Of a stretch of 64,000 bases of DNA, positions 9,320 through 18,258 are shown piece by piece (within the stretch, counting starts at the first letter, position 1; the number at the start of each line of letters is the position of its first letter). A program made the translations under genes and the position numbers. The stretch is from Stieleria magnilauensis (GTDB lineage Bacteria > Planctomycetota > Planctomycetia > Pirellulales > Pirellulaceae). The stretch spans positions 9,178,233 to 9,242,232 of the forward strand of contig CP036432.1 of NCBI GenBank assembly GCA_007753675.1, given 5' to 3'. The notes under the pieces are model-generated. The model had not been told where the DNA came from and did not search any database. It saw only the letters and a program-made list of their open reading frames with translations.

Positions 9320-9337
9320 TATTCCGCTGCACCTTGG

Positions 9338-9426
9338 TTTTCGGGTAGGCGGTAGTGGACGAGGCGACGAGTCCTCTGTAGTCGGCATATTGGCAAGGAC
9401 CCCTCGCCTCGTCCACTACCCGAAAA
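9338..9426. repeat. intergenic inverted repeat, about 30-bp arms
   Basis: The left arm 9338-9375 and right arm 9396-9426 are inverted copies sharing TTTTCGGGTAG and GTGGACGAGGCGA. The left arm carries an extra 7 nt (GCGGTAG), and a few bases mismatch near the loop. It could fold into a long hairpin at the end of the fliPQR-flhB operon, but there is no U-tract, so it looks more like an intergenic palindromic element than a classical terminator. Confidence 0.7.
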
Positions 9427-9601
9427 TGGAGCTGCGATAGACGACGAGTGCTCTGACCACATTTAAGGTGGAAGCCGCGTTGGTCGAGCGGAAATGGGCT
9501 CAGGTATCGAAGAACCCGCGAACCTTTCTCTGCCGGTGGCGTCCACTTTGCGGACCAAAATGACTTGACGCCCGTCGCACCTCTGATTTACCTTGAGTGG
9601 T

Positions 9602-9694
9602 ATGAACATCAGCCTGCTCATCCTTCTACTCCTACTGCTACTGCCATTTGGGCGGGAGATGAAGGTTTGCACGCTTCGCTTGACATGCCGCTGA
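9602..9694 (+). CDS. leuL: leucine-rich leader peptide of the leuA attenuator
   Basis: This 30-codon ORF starts with ATG at 9602 and ends with TGA at 9692-9694. It reads MNISLLILLLLLLLPFG, then a short basic tail. Nine of its first fourteen codons are leucine, using a mix of CTG, CTC, CTT and CTA. CTA looks uncommon in the neighbouring genes. An intrinsic terminator follows 28 nt after the stop, and leuA begins about 85 nt beyond that. Leu-codon leader plus terminator plus 2-isopropylmalate synthase is the architecture of leucine-dependent transcription attenuation. TTGACG at 9565-9570 is a weak -35 candidate with no convincing -10. The main alternative is a chance hydrophobic ORF. Confidence 0.8.
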   Translation: MNISLLILLLLLLLPFGREMKVCTLRLTCR

Positions 9695-9722
9695 CACGCG
9701 GAATCAAACGACAAAACAGCGA

Positions 9723-9754
9723 AAACCCGAGTCCCCGAGGACTCGGGTTTTTTT
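9723..9754 (+). terminator. intrinsic terminator of the leuA leader
   Basis: A perfect 12-bp stem (AAACCCGAGTCC, 9723-9734, with its complement at 9739-9750) closes a 4-nt loop and is followed by an uninterrupted T run to 9754. It sits between the leucine-rich leader ORF and leuA. It would stop transcription unless an alternative leader fold formed when ribosomes stall on the Leu codons. I did not find a clear antiterminator pairing by eye. Confidence 0.88.
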
Positions 9755-9838
9755 GTTCGTCAGACAATTGTGCCGGGTTTTTGGGATCCCCGTGTTTTTT
9801 AAATGCCACCAGCTTCCCATACTATCCCAACTTCTTTC

Positions 9839-11428
9839 ATGGACACCGTCATGGAATCCGCCACCCCCGACTCTCCGATCGCGACCCGCGAAGCCGTGCC
9901 AGACACTACCCCCCAAACCCAGCGTCAGATTCGAATCTTTGACACCACGCTTCGCGACGGCGAACAGTCCCCCGGGGCGAGCATGAATTTGGCGGAGAAG
10001 CTGGAGGTCGCCCACGCGTTGGCGGACCTCGGCGTGGATGTGATCGAAGCGGGTTTCCCGATCGCCTCACCGGGTGACTTCGATGCGGTCAAACAGATCG
10101 CCGAAACGATCAAAGGGTCAACGATCTGTGGCTTGGCCCGCTGCAGTGAAAAGGACATCTTGCGTGCCGCCGAAGCGGTCCAGAACGCCGAGCAATCTCG
10201 CATCCATGTCTTCTTGGCGACCAGCGCGATCCATCGCGAGTTCAAGTTGCGGATGACACCGGACGAAATCGTCCGGCGCGCCGTCGAAGGCGTCAAACTG
10301 GCTGCCAGCAAGTGCGACGACATCGAGTTCTCGCCCGAGGACGCCTGCCGCACCGAACACGATTTTCTGTGCCGCGTGGTCGAAGCCGCGATCGACGCCG
10401 GTGCGACGACCATCAATGTGCCTGACACGGTCGGCTACGTCACACCCGCTGAGATCTACAAGATCTTTGACATGCTCCGCAACCGTGTGCCCAACATGGA
10501 CAAAGCAGTGCTCAGCACCCATTGCCACGATGACTTGGGGATGGCGGTTGCCAACAGCTTGGCCGCCGTCGCGGCGGGCGCCGGCCAAATCGAGTGCACC
10601 ATCAACGGCATCGGCGAACGCGCCGGCAACGCGGCCTTAGAAGAAGTCGTGATGGCGATGAAGACACGCGGCGATTTCTACGACTGCACCACCCGAATCA
10701 ATTCCCAACGATTGGTCCCTGTCAGCCGACTGGTCAGCAAGGTGACCGGAATCAGCGTGCAGCGCAACAAAGCCATCGTGGGACGCAACGCCTTCGCCCA
10801 CGAATCGGGGATCCACCAAGACGGCATGCTGAAAGAACGCAGCACGTATGAAATCATGTCGCCCGAAGAAGTCGGGTTTGCCAAAACCGATCTGGTGCTG
10901 GGTAAACACAGCGGACGGGCCGCCTTGGCCGACCGCGCCAAAACACTCGGCTTTCACATCGACGGCGAGGAACTCAACTCGGTCTTCGAGCAGTTTAAAT
11001 TGTTGGCCGACAAGAAGAAAGAAATCTACGACGGCGACATCATCGCCTTGGTGCAACAAAAGATCAGCACCAGCGGCGGCCAAACCTGGTCATTGGTCGA
11101 CTACGAAGTCACCTGTTCGAAACAGCAATCACCCAAAGTGAAGTTGACGCTCAGTGACGGAAGCGAAGAAAAGTCCGCCGAAGTCACCGAGGGTGACGGG
11201 CCGATCGATGCCGCGTTCTGGGCCGTCGAACAGATCACCGGCGTGCAACTGGTCTGCAAGGACTATCGCGTCCGCAGCGCCACGCTCGGCCGCGACGCGA
11301 TCGGCGAAGTCAACTTGGAAGTCGAACACAAAGGCCGACTGTATCGCGGCACCGGCGTCAGCACCGACAGCGTCGAAAGCACGATCCTGGCCATGCTCAA
11401 CGCCATCAACCGCATCGCCGCGGAGTGA
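9839..11428 (+). CDS. leuA: 2-isopropylmalate synthase
   Basis: LeuA condenses acetyl-CoA with 2-oxoisovalerate, the first committed step of leucine synthesis. The product is about 529 residues from the ATG at 9839; 9803 and 9851 are alternative ATGs. The TIM-barrel catalytic domain shows IFDTTLRDGEQSPGASM, STHCHDDLGMAVANS and NGIGERAGNAALEEV, and the HESGIHQDGML linker is present. The C-terminal ~130 residues form the leucine-sensing regulatory domain, so feedback inhibition is expected on top of the upstream attenuator. The gene is monocistronic here. Confidence 0.97.
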   Translation: MDTVMESATPDSPIATREAVPDTTPQTQRQIRIFDTTLRDGEQSPGASMNLAEKLEVAHALADLGVDVIEAGFPIASPGDFDAVKQIAETIKGSTICGLARCSEKDILRAAEAVQNAEQSRIHVFLATSAIHREFKLRMTPDEIVRRAVEGVKLAASKCDDIEFSPEDACRTEHDFLCRVVEAAIDAGATTINVPDTVGYVTPAEIYKIFDMLRNRVPNMDKAVLSTHCHDDLGMAVANSLAAVAAGAGQIECTINGIGERAGNAALEEVVMAMKTRGDFYDCTTRINSQRLVPVSRLVSKVTGISVQRNKAIVGRNAFAHESGIHQDGMLKERSTYEIMSPEEVGFAKTDLVLGKHSGRAALADRAKTLGFHIDGEELNSVFEQFKLLADKKKEIYDGDIIALVQQKISTSGGQTWSLVDYEVTCSKQQSPKVKLTLSDGSEEKSAEVTEGDGPIDAAFWAVEQITGVQLVCKDYRVRSATLGRDAIGEVNLEVEHKGRLYRGTGVSTDSVESTILAMLNAINRIAAE

Positions 11429-11459
11429 GTTCGGGGAAACGACGCACGACACGAGAGCC

Positions 11460-11532
11460 GTAGGGCATGCTGTGCATGCCACTCCGTCGCGCCCGCGAAG
11501 AATCGCGGTTCGTCATGCACAGCATGACCTAC
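11460..11532. repeat. 19-bp inverted repeat between convergent genes
   Basis: The arms 11460-11478 (GTAGGGCATGCTGTGCATG) and 11514-11532 are inverted copies with one mismatch around a 35-nt spacer. Each arm also contains the smaller near-palindrome CATGCTGTGCATG. It lies between the convergent leuA and UxaC-like genes and could act as a bidirectional transcription barrier, though no T-tract is present. It may be a member of a dispersed palindrome family. Confidence 0.7.
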
Positions 11533-11615
11533 GCCTTTGATCATAGCGGAAGGGCGCAAGCCCTCCGGTCTTGCCGGCACCGAACGGCTCACGCCGCACC
11601 GCTAACAGCGGGCAC

Positions 11616-13538
11616 CTACTTCTCAAACACACCGACTCCGAAACCGCCCTCCTCGTCATCGGCACCGTCATCGTCGCCGATGGGAAAATGCAGTTCGCCG
11701 GTCATCGGATCGGGTTTCAGCTTCATCGTGTCGCTATCGGGCGTGAATTCACCGTCGCCGGCGAGCATGTGAATGCTGGAACCGGGCGTATCGGGTCCCG
11801 GCGGATTGGCGTCGTTGCCGCCCAACAGGTCACCGACGTCCAACGGCAGGGGATCGATTTCCGCATCCAGTGCGGTCGCGTCAAAACCGCCCGACGCATC
11901 CTCCAGCACCACGTCGGGAACCTCCGCCGAATCGACTTCTTCGGCCGTCGGAATCGGATCCAAGAAACCCAACTCGTCGTCCGAATCGATCGTTTCGGCC
12001 AACTGCCCGACCGATCCAAAGGAATCCGAGCCGACGGTGCGGTCGGAATCATCGGTGACTGTCGCGAACCCATCTTGCTCGTCACTTTCGTCGGAGTCGC
12101 CGGCCAGGAACGCGGACAATTCAGAATCCTCGTCCGCCAACCCTCTGTCACCATCATCGCCCGACGAGCCGACCACGATCGGTGACCCGCTTGTTCCGCT
12201 GGCGATATCCAGGGATTCGGCGTCGATCAGCGGAGACTGAAAGACTTCATCCACATTCCCGCGCAACACCTGACGCCCCAATTGAATCGCCTTCTCTTCA
12301 CTCCAACCGTTCTCGCCGACAAACTCTTCGGCCAGCACGCGTGCCAGGATGCGTCGGTACATGTCAAACTTGGGCAACACGAATTCCAACTTGTACGCAT
12401 CGCTGTAATAGCCGATCTGCTTGTTGCGCGGCACCGCCTCCAAACGTGCCGCCGCGTCGCGATGAATGAAGGACGGTGTGTTGCTGTACCACCAATGCCC
12501 GTTGGTCAACACGTTGGGAAAGATCCAGCTGTAACTGACCAATTCCTGGTTGGTCACGCTGGCCAACACCGAGATCGGAAACTTGACTTTGGGGAATGCG
12601 TTGAACAACTCGCGATACTGGATCAACGAAACCCGACTGTCATACAGGTCTTGCCCCTGGTAGACCCCCGACGGATAGACGCCGCGGTTCACACCGATCA
12701 TCAAGTCAAATGGCAATCCGTACTGATCACACAACTCCGCGAGTGTCCAAAACACACGTCGTGAGAGCGAGTCGCGTTGCGACGCTTCGGACTGACTGTC
12801 GTGGCGCAGCACATGGTCCAGTGCGTTTTGGGCTTCACCGTCGCCGACCATCGTGGGTTGGAAACTCGGTGGGATGGAAATCGCGCAAGCACGCGCGCCA
12901 TGCGAAACGAAGTGTTCGAAACGTTGCTCCAGGGCCGCCCGCAGCGAGGACAAGGTTCCATCGAGCGGCACGCCACTGCAACGCTCCAGACGTTGGCGGA
13001 CTTCCGGCTTGGCCAGATGAAACACCAAGTCGTCGGTGCGCAGACAGGGGATGTAGGTGCTCGAATCAAAGCCTTCCAATTCATCGTCGAAGTCGTTCGT
13101 CAGAAACACCGCTTCGACGTTGCTTTTGTCCAATACGGTTTGCGCCCAACCGGCGCCGTTCATCTTTTCCTCCGCGGTATCGAACAGCGACTCCCAATTG
13201 TCCGGTGTGATCGCATCGTCGGTGAAATCAAAAAACTCGCGACAGATCTGGATCAACCAGTGGTAGTTGGCGGTGTTGGTGATGTTGCCCAGACCGTGAA
13301 CCATGCGGCCGACCAGCTCGCGAGGCGAAATCCCCGGCTCCTCGATCTCCTGTCGCGGCATCCCCGCCGAGTGGACCAGCTCGGTGTAATAGTGGTAACC
13401 CAGAATGTCCGCCAGCGTGCTCGACGCAGGTGAATAAGGGTTGATGTGGGTGTGGGGATCGATCAGACGAATGGCGGAGATTGCCTGGTAAATCGTCTCG
13501 CGAGCCGACGATAGATCACGTGCCGCTGAAGAAGCCAT
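11616..13538 (-). CDS. glucuronate isomerase-like (UxaC family) amidohydrolase with acidic tail
   Basis: From the ATG at 13538 (MASSAARDLSS) the protein is 640 residues; the frame extends to 13661 without family-like sequence. Residues ~20-450 resemble the UxaC TIM-barrel: the metal-ligand motif IDPHTHINPY near residue 25, then ADILGYHYYTELVHSAG, and later PFDLMIGVNRGVYPSG and GYYSDAYKLEF. From about residue 450 to the end the chain is very Asp/Glu/Ser-rich and probably disordered, an addition of about 190 residues that the isomerase family lacks. Substrate is uncertain; no hexuronate genes are adjacent. Confidence 0.82.
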   Translation of the reverse strand: MASSAARDLSSARETIYQAISAIRLIDPHTHINPYSPASSTLADILGYHYYTELVHSAGMPRQEIEEPGISPRELVGRMVHGLGNITNTANYHWLIQICREFFDFTDDAITPDNWESLFDTAEEKMNGAGWAQTVLDKSNVEAVFLTNDFDDELEGFDSSTYIPCLRTDDLVFHLAKPEVRQRLERCSGVPLDGTLSSLRAALEQRFEHFVSHGARACAISIPPSFQPTMVGDGEAQNALDHVLRHDSQSEASQRDSLSRRVFWTLAELCDQYGLPFDLMIGVNRGVYPSGVYQGQDLYDSRVSLIQYRELFNAFPKVKFPISVLASVTNQELVSYSWIFPNVLTNGHWWYSNTPSFIHRDAAARLEAVPRNKQIGYYSDAYKLEFVLPKFDMYRRILARVLAEEFVGENGWSEEKAIQLGRQVLRGNVDEVFQSPLIDAESLDIASGTSGSPIVVGSSGDDGDRGLADEDSELSAFLAGDSDESDEQDGFATVTDDSDRTVGSDSFGSVGQLAETIDSDDELGFLDPIPTAEEVDSAEVPDVVLEDASGGFDATALDAEIDPLPLDVGDLLGGNDANPPGPDTPGSSIHMLAGDGEFTPDSDTMKLKPDPMTGELHFPIGDDDGADDEEGGFGVGVFEK

Positions 13539-13830
13539 AAGGGATTCGAATCCGAGAAAGACAGAGAGGCGGTCAGTTTTGATTGCGTCGCACCCCCGCG
13601 GCCACGGACCGCCCTTGGACGGCCCCGGTGCGGTCGTACGTCGCCGGGAAACACCCGCCAATTGTCACGCAAACCCGGGCCGAAGGCGAGCCACCCGGAC
13701 CGGTTTTTCCGCCCGCCGGGAGGGATTTGGTCGCGTTTTCGTCAAAAAAACTTGCCGATTGGTAATCCTGTCGCGCTAGAATAGGGCCATTCCAACTTCC
13801 GTCCGTTTGCGTGTGGGACCGAGCTCCATT

Positions 13831-15579
13831 ATGGATCGACCGCCAGAAGGCCCGCAGGCTGAAAAGCCATCCGACGAAATCCCGATTGCCGAAATCCAGA
13901 TTTCAACGACGCAAACCCCCGACAGCGACCTGCTACCGCAGGACCAGCCCGAACCAGAACGCCCGCCGTCGGTCGAGGACACGCAGGCGGCCCCGCAAAG
14001 TGGCTCGCCAAGTGGTTCCAATGCTGACTGCTTCAGCGCCGATCGCTGCTCCGCAGACACCTGCAGCGCCGACGAACCGGCCGCCACGCCGATGACGCAT
14101 CGGATTGAGAACGAAGACCCCGAGCCGCCCCGGACCGTGATCTTCCATCGCTTTCACCCCAAAACGTCAGGCCCCGCCCGACCACACTTCGATCTCGACG
14201 TAGATGCGACTGATGACGACGCGACCATAGAGGACGCAGCAGGAACGGCGTCGGACGACACCCTTTCCGACCGGTTCATTTTCGGCACATCACCCCCACC
14301 CGTTCCATCCCAGCCCGTCTCGCTCGGCAGTGCCCCCCAGGAATCGTGCGCCGACATCACCGACATCGACGTGTCGGACATCGTGGTCAGCCCCGAACCG
14401 GACCTGCATTCGACCGCGACGAAACACCGTCAGCACGCGCGGCGAAGCGACCCGGTGCGACACGGCATGGTGATGCTGGTGACCGTGCTGGTGATGTTGG
14501 CTGCAGCCCGTTACATCCTGCCGGGAATTGTCGAAGAGATCCGGTACGCACAACATCGCGGACAGCTGCGGGCCGAATTCGAAGTCGCCGGCGAGGGATT
14601 GAAAAACGTCTCGCTCGACACGCTCAGCCAGGCCTACCAGATGGTCAACGCGGCGGCCGGACCCAGCGTCGTCCACATCGACATCCACCGCACCGCACAC
14701 GAAGCGGTCGCCCACCACGATGTCCCCGGTGCGCCGGCGATCTTGATCTCCGACCAGGGCAGCGGGGTGGTGGTCGATGCCGACGGCTACATCCTGACCA
14801 ATCGCCATGTGGTCGCCGGCAGCGACCAGATCTCGGTCACACTCAGCGATGGCCGAACCGTCGATGCGATGATCATCGGCACCGACGAACTGACCGACCT
14901 GGCCGTGCTGAAAGTGAACGCCGATCGTTTGATGCCGATCCCGTGGGGCGACAGCGAGCGGATTCGAGTCGGCTCTCCGGTCTGGGCCATCGGCAGCCCC
15001 TTCGGCCTGGATCGCACCGTCACCTTCGGCATTCTCAGCGGCAAACACCGAGTGGTCCGCGCCAAAGACCGCTATCAAGATTTCATGCAAAGCGACGTGG
15101 CGGTCAATCCCGGCAACAGCGGCGGCCCCCTGGTCGATTCGCGGGGCACGTTGATCGGCATCAACACCGCCATCGTGGGCGACACCTACCAGGGCGTCAG
15201 TTTTGCCATCCCCAGCGGTATCGCCAAAAAAATCTACCTGCAGCTGCGTGAGAAAGGATCGATCGAGCGGGGCTGGCTAGGCGTTTCACTGGTCGAGGTT
15301 CCCGACGACCAGCTACAAAGCCAGAACCACCGTATTCGCGGCGCGATGATCGCTGCACTGGCCGACCAAAGTTCCGGTGCCGCGCGGGCGGGGTTGAAAT
15401 CGGGAGACTTGGTGATTTCGCTGGATGACCAAAAAGTGCGTGACGTCGATCATCTGATGCAATTGATCGGAAACGCGATGGCCGGCACGGCGATTCACCT
15501 GAGCGTCATCCGCGACGGCCAGCCGTTGGAATTTGACGTCCTGCTCGGCCGACGCCCGCCGCCGTTGGATGTTCGTTAG
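13831..15579 (+). CDS. membrane-anchored HtrA/DegP-like S1C serine protease with PDZ domain
   Basis: About 582 residues from the ATG at 13831; a TTG at 13807 is in frame. The first ~210 residues are acidic, Pro/Ser-rich and probably cytoplasmic and disordered. One transmembrane helix follows at ~212-231. The trypsin-like domain has a full triad: His326 (NRHVVAG), Asp356 (DELTDLAVL) and Ser430 (GNSGGPLV). A single PDZ domain occupies the last ~95 residues (RGWLGVSLVEV). Topology suggests an anchored periplasmic quality-control protease. The long cytoplasmic N terminus is unusual for HtrA proteins. Confidence 0.93.
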   Translation: MDRPPEGPQAEKPSDEIPIAEIQISTTQTPDSDLLPQDQPEPERPPSVEDTQAAPQSGSPSGSNADCFSADRCSADTCSADEPAATPMTHRIENEDPEPPRTVIFHRFHPKTSGPARPHFDLDVDATDDDATIEDAAGTASDDTLSDRFIFGTSPPPVPSQPVSLGSAPQESCADITDIDVSDIVVSPEPDLHSTATKHRQHARRSDPVRHGMVMLVTVLVMLAAARYILPGIVEEIRYAQHRGQLRAEFEVAGEGLKNVSLDTLSQAYQMVNAAAGPSVVHIDIHRTAHEAVAHHDVPGAPAILISDQGSGVVVDADGYILTNRHVVAGSDQISVTLSDGRTVDAMIIGTDELTDLAVLKVNADRLMPIPWGDSERIRVGSPVWAIGSPFGLDRTVTFGILSGKHRVVRAKDRYQDFMQSDVAVNPGNSGGPLVDSRGTLIGINTAIVGDTYQGVSFAIPSGIAKKIYLQLREKGSIERGWLGVSLVEVPDDQLQSQNHRIRGAMIAALADQSSGAARAGLKSGDLVISLDDQKVRDVDHLMQLIGNAMAGTAIHLSVIRDGQPLEFDVLLGRRPPPLDVR

Positions 15580-15680
15580 AGCTCTGGCCGGCGATCGGGT
15601 CTTGGACGCCCGCCTTTGCGCCCCTCATCATTCTGCTCTATCTCCCCACCGACTTGCCAGGACAGCGTGGCTGAATGGAG

Positions 15681-15769
15681 AGGTAGGAAGATTTTGGAGG
15701 TAGGAAAATGAGCCCCATCCAATTGATAGAGTCAGTCACCATTTTCTTACCCCCGAAATCTTCTTGCCT
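15681..15769. repeat. intergenic inverted repeat, about 30-bp arms
   Basis: The 356-bp gap between the protease and SUMF1 genes contains arms 15681-15710 and 15740-15769, inverted copies with several mismatches around a 29-nt loop. The inner 24 bp (GAAGATTTTGGAGGTAGGAA onward) match at 20 positions. The poly-purine/poly-pyrimidine arms could form a stable hairpin. No coding content is visible in the rest of the gap. Confidence 0.65.
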
Positions 15770-15935
15770 GATCTCGACCGGGCCCCCCGGCACACCCCAG
15801 GCGTTGATTCTGCCGCTGGCCACCATTTCCGGTGCGTAATCCCACCTACAGACGATCGAAAATCCTCGATCTCTGCGCTATACTATCAACGTTTGCTCCC
15901 CTCGACCTCTTTTTCACCCGCGAGACCCCAGCACC

Positions 15936-17129
15936 GTGAATATGCCCAGAGCCCTCGCTGTGATCGGCTTGTCCCTTTCCGCAGCACTCGTGTCCTTCGC
16001 ATCACCCGCGTCCGCTGACGACGCAACCCCAGGGATCGCGACGGAAAAACCCGCCGAAGGCCCGTCGGTCAAAGTCGACGAAGGTTACATGGTTCCCTAC
16101 ACCTTTCGTGTGCCCGGCACCGACGAAGAAGTCGAAATGATTCCGGTCCCCGGCGGCGAATTCATGTTCGGCAGCCCCGAAGACGAAGCGGATCGCCGCG
16201 ACGATGAAGGCCCGCAAATCAAGGTCAGCGTCGACCCGATGTGGGTCGCCAAGACCGAAGTCACCTGGGGCCTGTACCAGGAGTACATGGACCTGTACGG
16301 CATCTTCAAAGAGTTTGAATCCAGCGGTATTCGGGTCGTCAACGACGACAACAAAGTCGATGCGATCACCGCCCCGACGGAACTTTACGACCCGACGTTT
16401 ACCTACGAATACGGCGAAGACGAAGATCAACCGGCCGTCACGATGACCCAGTATTCGGCGCAACAGTTCACCAAATGGCTCAGCTTGGTGTCCGGCCAAC
16501 AGTACCGGTTGCCGACCGAAGCCGAATGGGAATACGCCGCCCGGGGCGGAACGACGACGGCTTACTCGTGGGGCGATAGCGCCGACGAGATCGATGACTA
16601 CGCCTGGTACTTTGACAACGCCGACGACGGACAGGTCGCCGTCGCCTCGAAGAAACCCAACCCCTTCGGCCTCTACGACGTGCACGGCAACGTCGGCGAA
16701 TGGACCGTCAACCAATACACCGAAGACGGCTACGTTGACTTCGCCGACAAGCAGGGCATCAACGCGACCGATCTGGTCAAATGGCCTGAAGTCCCGTCGC
16801 CCTGTGTGGTTCGCGGCGGAACCTGGGAATCGGACGCCGAAGACCTGCGCAGCGCCGCACGCATGGCTTCGGACGACGAAGAATGGAAGTCGGAAGACCC
16901 GAACTTCCCACGCAGCCCCTGGTGGCACACCAGCGATCCGTCACGCGGTGTCGGATTCCGCATCTTCCGATCCTACAAACCGCTCCCCAAAGAAACGATC
17001 ACCAAGTTCTGGGAAGCCCAAGCCGAAGACACCGTGCTGGACGTTGAGTCTCGAATGGACGGCGGTCGTGGCGGCATGGGCGTGATCGACAAAGAATTGC
17101 CCAAAGCGATCGAAGCAATCAAGAAGTAG
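15936..17129 (+). CDS. secreted SUMF1 / formylglycine-generating-enzyme-like protein
   Basis: The product is 397 residues from GTG 15936 (ATG 15942 is also possible), with a signal peptide ending near PASADD. The SUMF1 (FGE) fold is clear: IPVPGGEFMFGSPEDEADRR, VAKTEVTWGLYQEYM, QYRLPTEAEWEYAARGG, NPFGLYDVHGNVGEW and VVRGGTW. The redox-active cysteine pair of catalytic FGE is not apparent in the C-terminal region, where SAARMAS replaces the usual Cys-containing stretch, so sulfatase activation is doubtful. It is more likely a binding or structural member, which planctomycetes have in numbers. Confidence 0.88.
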   Translation: MNMPRALAVIGLSLSAALVSFASPASADDATPGIATEKPAEGPSVKVDEGYMVPYTFRVPGTDEEVEMIPVPGGEFMFGSPEDEADRRDDEGPQIKVSVDPMWVAKTEVTWGLYQEYMDLYGIFKEFESSGIRVVNDDNKVDAITAPTELYDPTFTYEYGEDEDQPAVTMTQYSAQQFTKWLSLVSGQQYRLPTEAEWEYAARGGTTTAYSWGDSADEIDDYAWYFDNADDGQVAVASKKPNPFGLYDVHGNVGEWTVNQYTEDGYVDFADKQGINATDLVKWPEVPSPCVVRGGTWESDAEDLRSAARMASDDEEWKSEDPNFPRSPWWHTSDPSRGVGFRIFRSYKPLPKETITKFWEAQAEDTVLDVESRMDGGRGGMGVIDKELPKAIEAIKK

Positions 17130-17235
17130 GACATCGCAACACGTGGGGCAAGCTTGCAGCTTGCCCTTGAGAACCAGACACCCCGGGCGCAAGCTGGACG
17201 CTTACACCCCTTCACTCCAACCTTTTTTGAATCCT

Positions 17236-18255
17236 GTGTACGAAACCTTAGCTGTCGTCGGGGCCACCGGTGCGGTCGGACGAATCGTTCTTGAGCAACT
17301 TGCCAATCGCAACTTTCCCTACAAGCGGCTGAAACTGCTGGCCTCGCAGCGTTCGGCCGGTCAACAGGTTCGCTTCAAAGACGAAACGATCACAGTGGAA
17401 CTGTTGGCCCCCGGTGCGTTCGAAGACGTCGACATCGTGATCGCCAGCACACCCGACGAGGTGTCCGCCGAGTTCGCCCCCTACGCCGTCAAAGAAGGCG
17501 CCATCGTCGTCGACGAAAGCGGTTACTGGCGGATGGACCCCAAGGTCCCGCTGATCATCCCCGAAGTCAATCCGGATGCGATCGCCGATCACCAAGGCAT
17601 CATCGCCAGCCCGAATTGCAGCACCACGCAGATGGTCGTCGCGCTTGCACCGCTTCACAAAGCGGCCAAGGTCAAACGCGTCGTCGTCAGCACCTACCAA
17701 GCCACCAGCGGCGCCGGCCTGGCCGGCAACGCCGAACTGGAATCCAGCGTGCGACAAATCCTGGACGGGCAAACCCCTGGCCACGAAACGTTTCAACACC
17801 CGATCGGTTTCAACCTGATCCCGCAGATCGGCAGCGAGAAGTTCGAGGGCTACACCAGCGAAGAAATGAAGATGGTGTACGAAACCCGAAAGATCATGGG
17901 CGATGACAACATCCAAGTCTGTCCCACCGCCGTTCGCGTTCCGGTCACGATCGGGCACAGCGAATCGATCTTGGTGGAAACGGAAAAACCGCTCACCGTC
18001 GCCGAAGCAACCGAATTGTTCCGCGCCGCGCCGGGCATCACCGTTGTCGACGATCTGGCCAACCACCAGTATCCGATGCCGCGCGACTGCGACGGCAAAG
18101 ACGACGTCTTTGTCGGCCGGATTCGACGCGACATCAGCGGCGATGGCCACGGGATCGCGTTCTGGTGTGTCAGCGACAACCTGAGAAAAGGTGCGGCGAC
18201 CAACGCCGTTCAGATCGCCGAATTGCTCCAGCAGTCCGTCGCCTCGGCTGGCTGA
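17236..18255 (+). CDS. asd: aspartate-semialdehyde dehydrogenase
   Basis: Asd reduces aspartyl phosphate to aspartate semialdehyde for lysine/diaminopimelate, threonine and methionine. The start is taken as GTG 17236 because VYETLAVVGATGAVG is the true N-terminal Rossmann motif; the frame runs further upstream and TTG 17227 is possible. The product is 339 residues, the normal size. The active-site Cys128 lies in SPNCSTTQMVVAL, and the C-terminal RIRRDISGDGHGIAFWCVSDN segment is intact. truA begins 4 nt after its stop, so the two are probably cotranscribed. Confidence 0.95.
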   Translation: MYETLAVVGATGAVGRIVLEQLANRNFPYKRLKLLASQRSAGQQVRFKDETITVELLAPGAFEDVDIVIASTPDEVSAEFAPYAVKEGAIVVDESGYWRMDPKVPLIIPEVNPDAIADHQGIIASPNCSTTQMVVALAPLHKAAKVKRVVVSTYQATSGAGLAGNAELESSVRQILDGQTPGHETFQHPIGFNLIPQIGSEKFEGYTSEEMKMVYETRKIMGDDNIQVCPTAVRVPVTIGHSESILVETEKPLTVAEATELFRAAPGITVVDDLANHQYPMPRDCDGKDDVFVGRIRRDISGDGHGIAFWCVSDNLRKGAATNAVQIAELLQQSVASAG

Positions 18256-18258
18256 TCG

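Noticed and set aside
15936..17129. Active formylglycine-generating enzyme for sulfatases
   Set aside because: The expected catalytic cysteine pair is not visible and no sulfatase gene is adjacent; only the SUMF1 fold is supported.
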